Below, piece after piece: positions 7,384 to 13,898 of a stretch of DNA of 20,766 bases. A program made the translations under genes and the position numbers. Numbering within the stretch: the first letter of the stretch is position 1; each line of letters opens with the position of its first letter. Source of the stretch: a virus. The notes under the pieces were generated by a model. That model saw only the letters and a list, made by a program, of their open reading frames with translations, searched no databases and had not been told where the DNA came from. Location: the IMG/VR virus record IMGVR_UViG_3300027969_002585, positions 1 to 20,766 of that record. One strand, given 5' to 3'.

Positions 7384-7749
7384 TTAGGTCTGTAAGCTAG
7401 CGAAAGATGTTTTTTCAGTTACAGTAAATGTTGTTGAATCTGTAAATGTCCAAACGCCTGAAGATGTTCTTGAACCTGTGCCAATCTGACGACCTAAACG
7501 AATTGCAATTGCATCAACGTCTAAAGCGTGTCCGTCACCAACAACTGTTACCTTAAGACCGTTGGACTTCCACTGATGTATGGCTGCTGTAGTGCCAATT
7601 TCGTCTGATAAGAAAGATGCTGTTGCTGCGTTGATAGCAGAAGCTGTACCTGAACCTGACAGGACTCCTTCAAATATTTTTAGTTGTAGCGTACTTTGGA
7701 TTGTACCTAGTGTTACTGCTGTAGGGTTTACTCTTGTGAATGTTGCCAT
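7384..7749 (-). CDS. Small Thr/Ser-rich phage protein, probably an abundant virion component
   Basis: 121 residues, rich in Thr, Ser, Ala and Val (MATFTRVNPTAVTLGTIQST...; GVWTFTDSTTFTVTEKTSF), with the alternating pattern of a beta-sandwich. No signal peptide or membrane helix. It has the best expression signals in the structural region: AAGGAG seven bases before the ATG, a TAAATA promoter motif (7801-7796), a hairpin at the predicted 5' end of the mRNA and a strong terminator. Together these suggest a protein made in quantity late in infection, such as a decoration, tail or neck protein. I do not recognise the family. Confidence 0.85.
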   Translation of the reverse strand: MATFTRVNPTAVTLGTIQSTLQLKIFEGVLSGSGTASAINAATASFLSDEIGTTAAIHQWKSNGLKVTVVGDGHALDVDAIAIRLGRQIGTGSRTSSGVWTFTDSTTFTVTEKTSFASLQT

Positions 7750-7771
7750 GATATGTTCTCCTTAAATCAAT

Positions 7772-7788
7772 AGTCCCGCTCCGGGACT
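7772..7788 (-). promoter_or_regulatory. Hairpin at the predicted 5' end of the 7384-7749 mRNA
   Basis: The minus strand has a 7-bp stem AGTCCCG / CGGGACT with a GAG loop. If TAAATA (7801-7796) is a T4-like late promoter, transcription starts near 7790, so this stem would cap the mRNA about two bases from its 5' end. It is followed by ATTGATTT, not a T-run, so it is not a terminator. Confidence 0.5.
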
Positions 7789-7834
7789 GGCATATTATTT
7801 AGTCAGATTGGAAAAAACCGTGGTCTTAGGGTTA

Positions 7835-9040
7835 TTAATCGGCTCGAAACGGTGTCCAGCGGTCACGCGGCACTAGTTTTGAACCTCCTGCAACATAGCC
7901 TTCACCGCCTGGTTTACCACCTGTAGTTTGCTCTATGTCGCCACCTGATGCATCTAGCTCACGAATTACTTCGTCTTTGGCTGCCATGATCTCACGTACC
8001 AGTTCAAACATCACATCCATGACTCCGGGATGTTGTTCGCTGTGTGCTGCAATCTTGGCAGCTTTTGCAGGAGTCTTTTGTTCAAAGGCCATAAACGCCT
8101 CTGTGTTGATATTGTCCAGTTGTTTTGTTTTCGATTGGTTATTAACAAAAGTGTAAATTTCACTCTGTAGATAGCCCATACCAGCAACGGGTGCTAACAA
8201 TTTATCAATGGCCTGTTGATTTTTAGCCAATGCTTCAATAGCAGCAAGATTGTCTGCACCAACAGCTGGTCTATAGCTGACACTGGTCAGTCCGAATATT
8301 TTTAATTCTGGATTGCCACTGAACTGATCAGGATTATCAAAGTCTTCACCTGTCTTGTCTCCAAAGTAACCAAACACCTTGTGGGCGGCTACTGCTATCT
8401 TGGCCTTGGCCAATGCTCGACCAATTTCACTAGTGCCGGCAACAGAGTAAGTGGTTTGATTGGGAGTAAATGTAATTTTGCCGTTGGCGCCGGCATATGG
8501 TTTGCCAGGGTGGAATAGAATGTCTCCGTAGACATAGCCACGGAATTCTGCAGGTGTTGCACGTTCAAATATTGGCCACAGTGCTGCCATATCTCCGGCA
8601 AACTTCTCACGCCAGTCTTCGCCCTTGCCACGACTCATGATAAATTGTTGGAGTTCTTCTGGACTGGAACTTTTGCCTTCTTCACGACCCCAATTGTTTT
8701 TGCCCACCAGTCGAAAGGAGCCATCATCTTCACGTCCCCAGTACACTGTGGGATTGCCGTCCCACTTGATAGTGATACTGGTTTCAGGACTGGCTAGATC
8801 TTTAAGTATCTTGATGGCCTTATTAGCACCATTGGCTTCTGTGAACACAAGATCTTCTAGGTGGTTGAACTCACGGCCCACTTTCTTAGCGGGAGCTGCT
8901 GCTTCAGCTTCATAGATACTTTCGTTTTTCTTGCGGCCAGCACAATGCGCTTTTTGGCTAAATCCTTTGGGGCTGGCACAATTGATAGAGCTTTTGTATT
9001 TCTTGCTCCACGTTTCATCAAGGAATTCAAATGCTCTCAT
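7835..9040 (-). CDS. Ligase-like (KxDG) phage protein, possible nucleotidyl transferase fold
   Basis: 401 residues from the ATG at 9040, which overlaps the previous stop as ATGA; a longer TTG start at 9070 is unlikely. Residues 16-38 hold a short Cys-containing peptide (INCASPKGFSQKAHCAGRKK) that I recall from several T4-like phage proteins. Residues 88-104 (ITIKWDGNPTVYWGRE) contain K92-W-D-G, which fits motif I of ATP-dependent DNA/RNA ligases. LVGKNNWG follows, and RGYVYGDILFHPGK could be motif III with Asp for Glu. Motifs IV and V are not clear. It may correspond to a phage family of unknown function (I think DUF6267). The gene before it is a pol-beta-type nucleotidyltransferase, which supports a nucleic-acid end-processing role. 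Catalysis is unproven. Confidence 0.8.
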   Translation of the reverse strand: MRAFEFLDETWSKKYKSSINCASPKGFSQKAHCAGRKKNESIYEAEAAAPAKKVGREFNHLEDLVFTEANGANKAIKILKDLASPETSITIKWDGNPTVYWGREDDGSFRLVGKNNWGREEGKSSSPEELQQFIMSRGKGEDWREKFAGDMAALWPIFERATPAEFRGYVYGDILFHPGKPYAGANGKITFTPNQTTYSVAGTSEIGRALAKAKIAVAAHKVFGYFGDKTGEDFDNPDQFSGNPELKIFGLTSVSYRPAVGADNLAAIEALAKNQQAIDKLLAPVAGMGYLQSEIYTFVNNQSKTKQLDNINTEAFMAFEQKTPAKAAKIAAHSEQHPGVMDVMFELVREIMAAKDEVIRELDASGGDIEQTTGGKPGGEGYVAGGSKLVPRDRWTPFRAD

Positions 9041-9852
9041 TTGACTCGTTCCATCATTTTGCGGAACCAAGAAGGTGTTCCTGTTTGCGCACTTTCAAAC
9101 GAAATAACATTTTCCGGCAAGGCAATACCTTGCTTGCCCAATGTTTCTCTTGCACCTGCAACTAGTTCTTCGTAGTTGGGCAGTTTCTTGATGTAGTTGA
9201 GAATTGCATCTACTGATTTAATATCTTTAACTGTGGCAGTTTGGCCCAACAGCACTTTGGCAATTTGATTCCAATCGTTGCCATTGGGCAATAGTTCGTC
9301 AGTGGTAGCATTCAGTATTCCGTGCTTGGGGCTGTACTTGATGCCGCGGGCACGAGCAATTGAGCTCAATAGAATATGACGATGCTCACCTCGATATTCA
9401 CCTTGCCCACCAATCATTGAGCCTTGTTGAAATTTAGGGTTAGCTGAAAACATAAAGTCTGCCTGTACAAATCCATTGTCTGGACTGCCTTTGATTGGCA
9501 CCTTCCAGTGTACATTGTCGCCGCTGAGTTTGATGTTTTCTTTGCCAAATTGTGATATCAGTTTTTCAGCAAATGATTTCTTATCTACTTCGTTGGCATC
9601 CACTGACAGGTCTAGATCACCTGAACTGTTCTTTTCAAAGGTGCCATCCGGATCTTCTTTACGTCCAGTAGTACCCAGCCATTTAACAGGCTTTTTGTCA
9701 TCAAGATGCTTTTCTTTGGTAAAGTCCAAGCCTGTGATTTTTTCAATGTAGAGAATGGTTTCTTCTACGTCTCCTGTGGCAATACGCTGTGTTAGCGATT
9801 GCTTTTCTGGGCCTTTGAATACGTTGCCGCCTTCTGACAGTTTACTGATCAT
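9037..9852 (-). CDS. Pol-beta-superfamily nucleotidyltransferase-like protein
   Basis: 271 residues. The signature is WLGTTGRK (about 58-65) followed by SSGDLDLSVD (about 76-85), then VQADFMF further on. This fits the hG[ST]...Dh[DE]h pattern plus the third carboxylate of pol-beta-type nucleotidyltransferases. A later segment (GEYRGEHRHILLSSIARARG) is basic and could bind the substrate or nucleic acid. It overlaps the small gene before it by 11 bases and the ligase-like gene after it by 4. The substrate is unknown: adenylation or end addition on RNA, DNA or a protein are all possible. I have moderate-to-good confidence in the fold and none in the target. Confidence 0.82.
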   Translation of the reverse strand: MISKLSEGGNVFKGPEKQSLTQRIATGDVEETILYIEKITGLDFTKEKHLDDKKPVKWLGTTGRKEDPDGTFEKNSSGDLDLSVDANEVDKKSFAEKLISQFGKENIKLSGDNVHWKVPIKGSPDNGFVQADFMFSANPKFQQGSMIGGQGEYRGEHRHILLSSIARARGIKYSPKHGILNATTDELLPNGNDWNQIAKVLLGQTATVKDIKSVDAILNYIKKLPNYEELVAGARETLGKQGIALPENVISFESAQTGTPSWFRKMMERVK

Positions 9853-10126
9853 TGCTTTCTTCCAATTTTTTCTTGAGTTTACGTGCTTCTGCTATTCTGC
9901 GGACACCACGTGTGAACTTTGCAGGGTCTTGCCCTTTGATTGCATTAATAAGCCTGCGTTCAAGTTCGTCTGCTGAAGCAGAATCATAATTTTTATGAAT
10001 ACTTTCCAATAGATTGATAGCTGAATTGATGATGTTGGCAGCACGACTTTCTATCAACGAATCAGTGCTGCGCACATCGGCAATAGAATTCAGTTCCTGC
10101 AAAATCGATCTGGTTTGAAGCTTCAT
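9842..10126 (-). CDS. Small helical phage protein, first gene of the nucleotidyltransferase/ligase-like operon
   Basis: 94 residues, almost all predicted helix (ILQELNSIADV; AANIINSAINLLESIHKNY; DELERRLINAIKG; GVRRIAEARKLKKKLEES), with a basic C-terminus. No known family. It is the first gene after the divergent promoter hub and carries both a consensus sigma70 promoter (10194-10166) and a TAAATA motif (10150-10145), so it could be transcribed both early and late. The 11-base overlap with the nucleotidyltransferase gene suggests that the products work together, perhaps as an accessory or nucleic-acid-binding subunit. Confidence 0.82.
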   Translation of the reverse strand: MKLQTRSILQELNSIADVRSTDSLIESRAANIINSAINLLESIHKNYDSASADELERRLINAIKGQDPAKFTRGVRRIAEARKLKKKLEESNDQ

Positions 10127-10144
10127 TGAAATGTTCCTATTGTG

Positions 10145-10194
10145 TATTTAACTCAATTGAGTTATAGTATAACTAAACACTAAATGGTTGTCAA
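10145..10194 (-). promoter_or_regulatory. Leftward sigma70 promoter with overlapping palindromes
   Basis: Minus strand: TTGACA (10194-10189), 17 bases, then TATACT (10171-10166). Two perfect palindromes overlap the -10 and the start region: AGTTATAGTATAACT (10160-10174) and AACTCAATTGAGTT (10150-10163). These are good candidates for repressor or activator sites. A TAAATA late-type motif (10150-10145) follows. It drives the small helical protein / nucleotidyltransferase / ligase-like operon. Confidence 0.8.
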
Positions 10195-10198
10195 GAGA

Positions 10199-10228
10199 TT
10201 GACTTTTTGTGCGGTCGCAGCATATAAT
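10199..10228 (+). promoter_or_regulatory. Rightward sigma70 promoter
   Basis: TTGACT (10199-10204), an 18-base spacer, then a perfect TATAAT (10223-10228). Its -35 stands four bases from the -35 of the leftward promoter, so the two probably share regulators. A CTAAATA motif (10231-10237) follows directly. Confidence 0.82.
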
Positions 10229-10236
10229 GACTAAAT

Positions 10237-10256
10237 ACTCAGTAGAAACACTGAGT
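10237..10256 (+). promoter_or_regulatory. 5'-terminal mRNA hairpin of the rightward operon
   Basis: A 7-bp stem ACTCAGT / ACTGAGT with an AGAAAC loop starts about two bases after the expected transcription start (about 10235). Such 5' stem-loops are known to slow mRNA decay from the 5' end. No T-run follows. Confidence 0.55.
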
Positions 10257-10281
10257 CTACATAAACACACAGGAAAACGAA

Positions 10282-10458
10282 ATGAAATTCTTATCAGATC
10301 GAATGTTAGCTATTATGGAACGTTTAAGTGAAATGTTTCCAGGAACCAGTTATCAAAGCCGCTTGGATCAATATCTAAGTACCAAAGGCATTACCGATGC
10401 CGCACAGTTGGAAAACTACATCCGACAATTTAATTCTCAAAAGGAAACTTATCTATGA
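10282..10458 (+). CDS. 58-aa DUF3563-like small protein
   Basis: Starts at ATG after ACAGGAAAACGAA, a good Shine-Dalgarno. The product begins MKFLSDRMLAIMERLSEMFP, followed by a helical part with RLDQYLSTKGITDAAQLENYI. The R-L-D-x-Y-L-S ... D-L-E pattern resembles DUF3563, a short family I know from Burkholderiales and other proteobacteria, with no known function. It is the first gene under the strong rightward promoter, so probably made early. Its stop overlaps the next start as ATGA. The gene call is good; the family match is tentative. Confidence 0.72.
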   Translation: MKFLSDRMLAIMERLSEMFPGTSYQSRLDQYLSTKGITDAAQLENYIRQFNSQKETYL

Positions 10459-10571
10459 AAACAATCTTAAACTCAATCTGGTCAGTGCTTGAAGCATTTG
10501 GTCAAGCTCGTGCTGCCGCAAGTCTAGCACGTATGGGCGACATCGAAGGCGCTAAGGCAGTGTACAAGTGA
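10455..10571 (+). CDS. 38-aa small protein
   Basis: Starts at ATG overlapping the previous stop (ATGA). The product is MKTILNSIWSVLEAFGQARA followed by AASLARMGDIEGAKAVYK: an amphipathic helix, then a basic helix. I have the impression that similar very short proteins occur in proteobacteria and phages, but cannot name a family. Translational coupling to both neighbours supports it as real. A host-takeover or membrane-associated role is conceivable but unsupported. Confidence 0.65.
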   Translation: MKTILNSIWSVLEAFGQARAAASLARMGDIEGAKAVYK

Positions 10572-10663
10572 TCACTACATTACTAATGTTATTACGCTGG
10601 CAGAAAGAAGGATGGGAAGTACATCCTATCAATCTAGACTCTGAGTTCCACGGTTGGTTCTAA
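10568..10663 (+). CDS. 31-aa possible small protein
   Basis: GTG start overlapping the previous TGA as GTGA (10568-10571). The product reads MITTLLMLLRWQKEGWEVHP then INLDSEFHGWF; an ATG six codons later is an alternative start. The Trp-rich composition and the coupled overlap favour a real gene over chance, but at 31 codons this is weak. It sits between the 38-aa gene and the hydrolase gene, and a TAAATA motif follows it at 10668. Confidence 0.45.
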   Translation: MITTLLMLLRWQKEGWEVHPINLDSEFHGWF

Positions 10664-10678
10664 CCGCTAAATATTGGC

Positions 10679-11254
10679 ATGAAATTAGTGTACATACACG
10701 GTGCCAATGCCACCAGCGAGAGCTTCAACTATATCAAGAGTAAACTAGGCGAAGGCCTAGACCTTAACTATGACAGTCGCAATGGGTTTGAAAACAATCT
10801 AAAAGACATGCAGGTTGCACTAGATGGACACACTGATCTAGTGTTTGTTGCTCATAGCCTAGGCGGTATCTACAGCCTACATTTGGCCAACTCAATGCCT
10901 AGTGCTGTTAAGGGTGCTGTGACTCTAAGCACACCATATGGTGGTGCTGAAGTAGCAGACTATGCTCAATACTTCTTGCCATTTAGCAGACTAATGCGTG
11001 ACATTGGGCCTAGCTCGTGGGTTATGAAGCAGGCTAGCCGTATCAAGATACAGCATCCTTGGACCAATATTGTCACAGTAAAGGGTCAAAGCCCTTTTAT
11101 GCATCAAGCCAATGATGGTGTAGTGACCATTGCCAGTCAACGGCATCACGAAGATATGGAACTAGTAGAAGTAGATTATAATCACTATGAGGTTGTGCTC
11201 AGTGACGTAGTGGTTGAACTTATTAAGGAACGAGTAAACAAGTTCAAGAAATAA
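10679..11254 (+). CDS. Alpha/beta-hydrolase (lipase/esterase-like)
   Basis: 191 residues, a small alpha/beta-hydrolase. It starts directly with the first strand and oxyanion-hole turn MKLVYIHGAN. The nucleophile elbow is VFVAHSLGG (S60), the acid is likely D146 in ANDGVV, and the base H169 in YNHYEVV, giving a full Ser-Asp-His triad. No signal peptide, so it acts in the cytoplasm or at the inner membrane face. The likely substrates are lipids or esters; a role in membrane lipid turnover would fit the desaturase and LpxH-like genes nearby, but this is inferred. There is no Shine-Dalgarno. TAAATA (10668-10673) lies so close that a transcript started from it would be leaderless. Confidence 0.9.
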   Translation: MKLVYIHGANATSESFNYIKSKLGEGLDLNYDSRNGFENNLKDMQVALDGHTDLVFVAHSLGGIYSLHLANSMPSAVKGAVTLSTPYGGAEVADYAQYFLPFSRLMRDIGPSSWVMKQASRIKIQHPWTNIVTVKGQSPFMHQANDGVVTIASQRHHEDMELVEVDYNHYEVVLSDVVVELIKERVNKFKK

Positions 11255-11255
11255 G

Positions 11256-11284
11256 TTGCTTTTAGATCATAGAGCATATATAAT
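11256..11284 (+). promoter_or_regulatory. Sigma70 promoter for the 90-aa gene
   Basis: TTGCTT (11256-11261), a 17-base spacer, and a perfect TATAAT (11279-11284). It gives a leader of about 50 bases before the ATG at 11342. Confidence 0.72.
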
Positions 11285-11341
11285 AGTACATAGAGAAAAA
11301 GAAGTATCTATGTAAACAGACATTACACACAGGAGATTAAT

Positions 11342-11614
11342 ATGTCACAATTCGAAATCCCAAAGCTACCAGAAGTTAAATTCAACAAGAACGGCTACGA
11401 AATCCGTACAGACATCTTGGGCATGGCCAAGAGCCTAGTACAAGACGACTTCCAAGCCAAATTCCAAGGATGGGAAATGACTGCTACTCGCGATGAGAAG
11501 ACCGGTCAAATCGTTACTAAAGTAGACATGCCACAGTTTCCAGGACTTGACAAAGTTCTAGAAACAGCAGAGAAAATGTACGCATTTGTCAATGCTGGCG
11601 CTAACAAGAAATAA
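11342..11614 (+). CDS. 90-aa phage protein of unknown function, well expressed
   Basis: 90 residues: MSQFEIPKLPEVKFNKNGYE..., a central MAKSLVQDDFQAKFQGWEM, and a C-terminal helix PGLDKVLETAEKMYAFVNAG. The short Pro-rich N-terminus and amphipathic helices recall phasin-like or small nucleic-acid-associated proteins, but I cannot assign a family; I think relatives exist in T4-like phages. It has its own consensus-like promoter, a strong ACAGGAG Shine-Dalgarno and a bidirectional terminator, so it is a single-gene unit likely expressed early at a high level. Confidence 0.82.
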   Translation: MSQFEIPKLPEVKFNKNGYEIRTDILGMAKSLVQDDFQAKFQGWEMTATRDEKTGQIVTKVDMPQFPGLDKVLETAEKMYAFVNAGANKK

Positions 11615-11656
11615 GCTATTAGCCGCATAGCGGTATTAAAATAAAAATAGTAAAAG

Positions 11657-11679
11657 AAAAGCCCCTTTCGGGGCTTTTT
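11657..11679. terminator. Bidirectional rho-independent terminator
   Basis: A 9-bp stem AAAAGCCCC / GGGGCTTTT with a TTTC loop (GAAA on the other strand). It is flanked by T-runs in both directions, ending the rightward 90-aa gene and the leftward desaturase gene (stop at 11681), which converge here. Confidence 0.93.
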
Positions 11680-11680
11680 C

Positions 11681-12385
11681 TTATGTGCGTAGTTTGGCCA
11701 GTCTTAAGAACTGTAGAATTTGTATGTAGGTCCAACCTATGTCAATTTCCCACCAACGGTGTTTGAATTTGGCACTGGCTCCATCTGCGTGGTGATTGTT
11801 GTGTAGCTCTTCACCACCTATCCATATGCCCCAAGGCACTAGGTTACGGCTGGTGTCTTTGGTATCGGTGTTGCGATATCCCCACCAATGACTGACGCCA
11901 TTGACCACACCAGCTGCCCAGAATGGGATCCAGATCATTTGAATACCCCACACTATCAGTCCCCACGGTCCAAAGAGCAAGCAGTCTATGACCAGCATTA
12001 AAAGAATACCTGAGCGACTGTGTGCGGAGTAAAGGTTGCGTTCAATCCAATCATTGGGGCAGTCTTTGCTCAGTGAGTCGACCATTGCGGTGTCTTTGCT
12101 GGCTGCGTGATATAAGAATGCTCCGCCAAATAGCACACGCCAAATGCCGTAGATCTGCGGACTATGTGGATCGCCCTCTTGATCTGAGCGTTGATGATGT
12201 TTGCGATGTATGGCTACCCATTGGCGAGTAACCATACCTGTGGTCAGCCAAAGCCAAGCTCGCATAAAATGGTTAACCGCAGGGTGAAATTGTACAGCTC
12301 TATGTGTTTGGCTTCTGTGCAAATACAGCGTTACACAGGCTATAGTGATTTGTACCATCACCAAGGTATAGATTATTATATTCAT
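11681..12385 (-). CDS. Membrane fatty acid desaturase (delta-9 type), C-terminally short
   Basis: 234 residues. This di-iron membrane enzyme introduces a double bond into acyl chains. All three histidine boxes are present: HRSQTH (H23, H28), HRKHH (H60, H63, H64) and HNNHH (H195, H198, H199), plus a further His in NGVSHWWGY. Hydrophobic segments lie at about 2-20, 40-55, 125-150 and 150-165. The sequence resembles, from memory, betaproteobacterial desaturases that carry a longer C-terminal part; this one ends soon after the third box, so it may be a trimmed version. It would alter membrane fluidity in infected cells. Electron donors must come from the host. Transcribed against its neighbours, ending at the shared terminator. 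Confidence 0.93.
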   Translation of the reverse strand: MNIIIYTLVMVQITIACVTLYLHRSQTHRAVQFHPAVNHFMRAWLWLTTGMVTRQWVAIHRKHHQRSDQEGDPHSPQIYGIWRVLFGGAFLYHAASKDTAMVDSLSKDCPNDWIERNLYSAHSRSGILLMLVIDCLLFGPWGLIVWGIQMIWIPFWAAGVVNGVSHWWGYRNTDTKDTSRNLVPWGIWIGGEELHNNHHADGASAKFKHRWWEIDIGWTYIQILQFLRLAKLRT

Positions 12386-12400
12386 CGTTTACTTATCCTG

Positions 12401-12429
12401 TTGACAACTGCTCAAAATAGTGCTATAAT
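12401..12429 (+). promoter_or_regulatory. Perfect consensus sigma70 promoter for the HAD gene
   Basis: TTGACA (12401-12406), exactly 17 bases, TATAAT (12424-12429): both hexamers and the spacing are ideal. The start would fall at about 12435-12437, on the ATG at 12435, so the mRNA is predicted to be leaderless. Confidence 0.88.
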
Positions 12430-12434
12430 ATGGT

Positions 12435-13025
12435 ATGAACAATAAACTTATACTCACAGACGCAGACGGTGTTTGTCTTGATTGGGAATGGGCATTCTCA
12501 GTTTGGATGCAAGAACGCGGTTATACCTTAACAGCAGATAACAAGAAAAGCTACTATCTGCATGATCACTACAATGAGCTAGAAGAACAAGATTCAAAGC
12601 GGGTTGTCAAGACTTTCAACGAATCTGCAGCCATTGGATTCCTCCCTGCACTGCGTGATTCAGCTCACTATGTTAAAAGACTGCACGAAGAACACGGCTA
12701 TGAATTCCGTGTTATCACCAGCCTAAGTCTAGACAAGAACGCAGGCCGACTACGTGAAATGAATCTGCGTAAACTATTTGGCAATGCCATTGAGTCAGTT
12801 ATTTGTTTGGACACAGGTGCTGACAAAGATTCAGCATTGGAACCCTATCGTGACAGTGGCATGTGGTGGATTGAAGACAAGCCAGCCAATGCTGATGTTG
12901 GCCACCACTTAGGATTAAAAAGCGTTCTTATTGAACACGGACATAATATGCATCACGAATGCAACTATCCCGTGGTTAAGAACTGGCGTGAACTATACCA
13001 AATCATTTTAACCCAAGCAGGTTGA
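12435..13025 (+). CDS. HAD-superfamily phosphatase/nucleotidase-like protein
   Basis: 196 residues. HAD motif I is LTDADGVCLDW (D9, D11), motif II VITSLS (T95/S96), motif III likely K131 in TGADKDSAL, and motif IV WIEDKPANA (E147, D148). Length and cap position fit small HAD phosphatases, including 5'(3')-deoxyribonucleotidases, which phages and hosts use to adjust nucleotide pools. The exact substrate cannot be read from sequence. The start is fixed because motif I begins at residue 8. It is expressed from a perfect consensus promoter without a leader. Its 3' end overlaps the convergent small secreted-peptide gene by 23 bases. Confidence 0.88.
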   Translation: MNNKLILTDADGVCLDWEWAFSVWMQERGYTLTADNKKSYYLHDHYNELEEQDSKRVVKTFNESAAIGFLPALRDSAHYVKRLHEEHGYEFRVITSLSLDKNAGRLREMNLRKLFGNAIESVICLDTGADKDSALEPYRDSGMWWIEDKPANADVGHHLGLKSVLIEHGHNMHHECNYPVVKNWRELYQIILTQAG

Positions 13026-13149
13026 ATAATGCAAGTTCTCTAGCATCTTCTTTGGCACTTAATTCAACTTCTGCTGCACTTGGTGTCCATGCTGCTGTAC
13101 AAGCTGCCGCAAATGTTGCGATGACAAATATAAACGATGTTAGTTTCAT
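13003..13149 (-). CDS. 48-aa secreted small peptide or lipoprotein
   Basis: Starts at the ATG at 13149 after AAAGGA; a longer start at 13197 would remove the signal peptide from the N-terminus. The product begins MKLTSFIFVIATFAAACTAA, a short typical signal sequence, with AAAC as a possible weak lipobox. About 28 polar residues follow (SAAEVELSAKEDARELALF). It begins one base after the racemase gene, so it is the last gene of the amino-acid cluster. Function unknown; a periplasmic or outer-surface small factor is the simplest reading. Confidence 0.65.
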   Translation of the reverse strand: MKLTSFIFVIATFAAACTAAWTPSAAEVELSAKEDARELALFNLLGLK

Positions 13150-13150
13150 G

Positions 13151-13843
13151 TTAATTCCTTTTGAATTGTTTGATAGCACTCTTAACCAAACTGTCAATGC
13201 TATTGATTAAGGGGATACCATTTTCTTTATCTATCCTAATGGACAACGGTAGTTCAGTACATCCTAACACCACCGCCTTAGCACCGCGATCAATTAAACT
13301 GTGTATCACTTTCATCAACAATATTTGTGACTCGACAATTTTGCCAGCCTTGATCAAATCAATAGCAGGCTGTACAAAAAACTCCATCTCCGATCGATCT
13401 GGTGTTATACAATTCCAACCTTGCTTGTTAAGACGATATTGATATAGGCCTAACTCCACAGTGGCCTGTGTTCCCATTATTCCGATTGTGCCTTCATTCA
13501 CAGCCACATCTTGTAGTGCATCTGCAACACTATCTACAATATGGATAACCTGTACATTTATCTTGCTGAATTCGTGGAACCAAAAGTGGGCGGTGTTACA
13601 CGGGATAACGATTAGATCACATCCTGCGGATTTTAGTCCTCGTAGGCCTTCTAACAAAAAAGGTAAAGGCTTATCGTCACCATTACGCATACTGATGCTA
13701 CGGTCTGGAATTTGTGGATTACTCCAAAGAACAAATGGAATATGTTCTTGATCACAACTAGCAGGAGTCTGTTGAATCAGTCTTACAACATACTCGGCAC
13801 TAGCCGCAGGACCCATGCCACCAAGTATGCCTAGACGTTTCAT
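13151..13843 (-). CDS. Aspartate/glutamate racemase family protein
   Basis: 230 residues from the ATG at 13843, chosen because MKRLGILGGMGP is the conserved N-terminus; an upstream start at 13957 would add 38 unrelated residues. This PLP-independent racemase family uses two cysteines, here C82 in VIPCNTAHFWF and C195 in VLGCTELPL, in the proper spacing and symmetry. It interconverts L and D forms of an amino acid, commonly aspartate or glutamate; the exact substrate is not clear. It is cytoplasmic. It is encoded with an amino-acid-binding protein and a dicarboxylate/amino-acid symporter, which suggests it acts on the imported substrate. D-Glu and D-Asp also feed peptidoglycan, so wall metabolism is an alternative role. 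Confidence 0.92.
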   Translation of the reverse strand: MKRLGILGGMGPAASAEYVVRLIQQTPASCDQEHIPFVLWSNPQIPDRSISMRNGDDKPLPFLLEGLRGLKSAGCDLIVIPCNTAHFWFHEFSKINVQVIHIVDSVADALQDVAVNEGTIGIMGTQATVELGLYQYRLNKQGWNCITPDRSEMEFFVQPAIDLIKAGKIVESQILLMKVIHSLIDRGAKAVVLGCTELPLSIRIDKENGIPLINSIDSLVKSAIKQFKRN

Positions 13844-13898
13844 AATATAAACAATAAAATTATTATGACTATGACAATAACTATGACGCTGGGTAGTC

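Noticed and set aside
9037-9070. Longer TTG start for the ligase-like protein at 9070
   Set aside because: The ATG at 9040 overlaps the preceding TGA as ATGA, the same coupling used elsewhere in the window, and the extra ten residues look non-native.
11615-11640. Small hairpin CCGC-ATA-GCGG after the 90-aa gene
   Set aside because: Weak stem without a proper T-run; the terminator at 11657-11679 explains the gene end.
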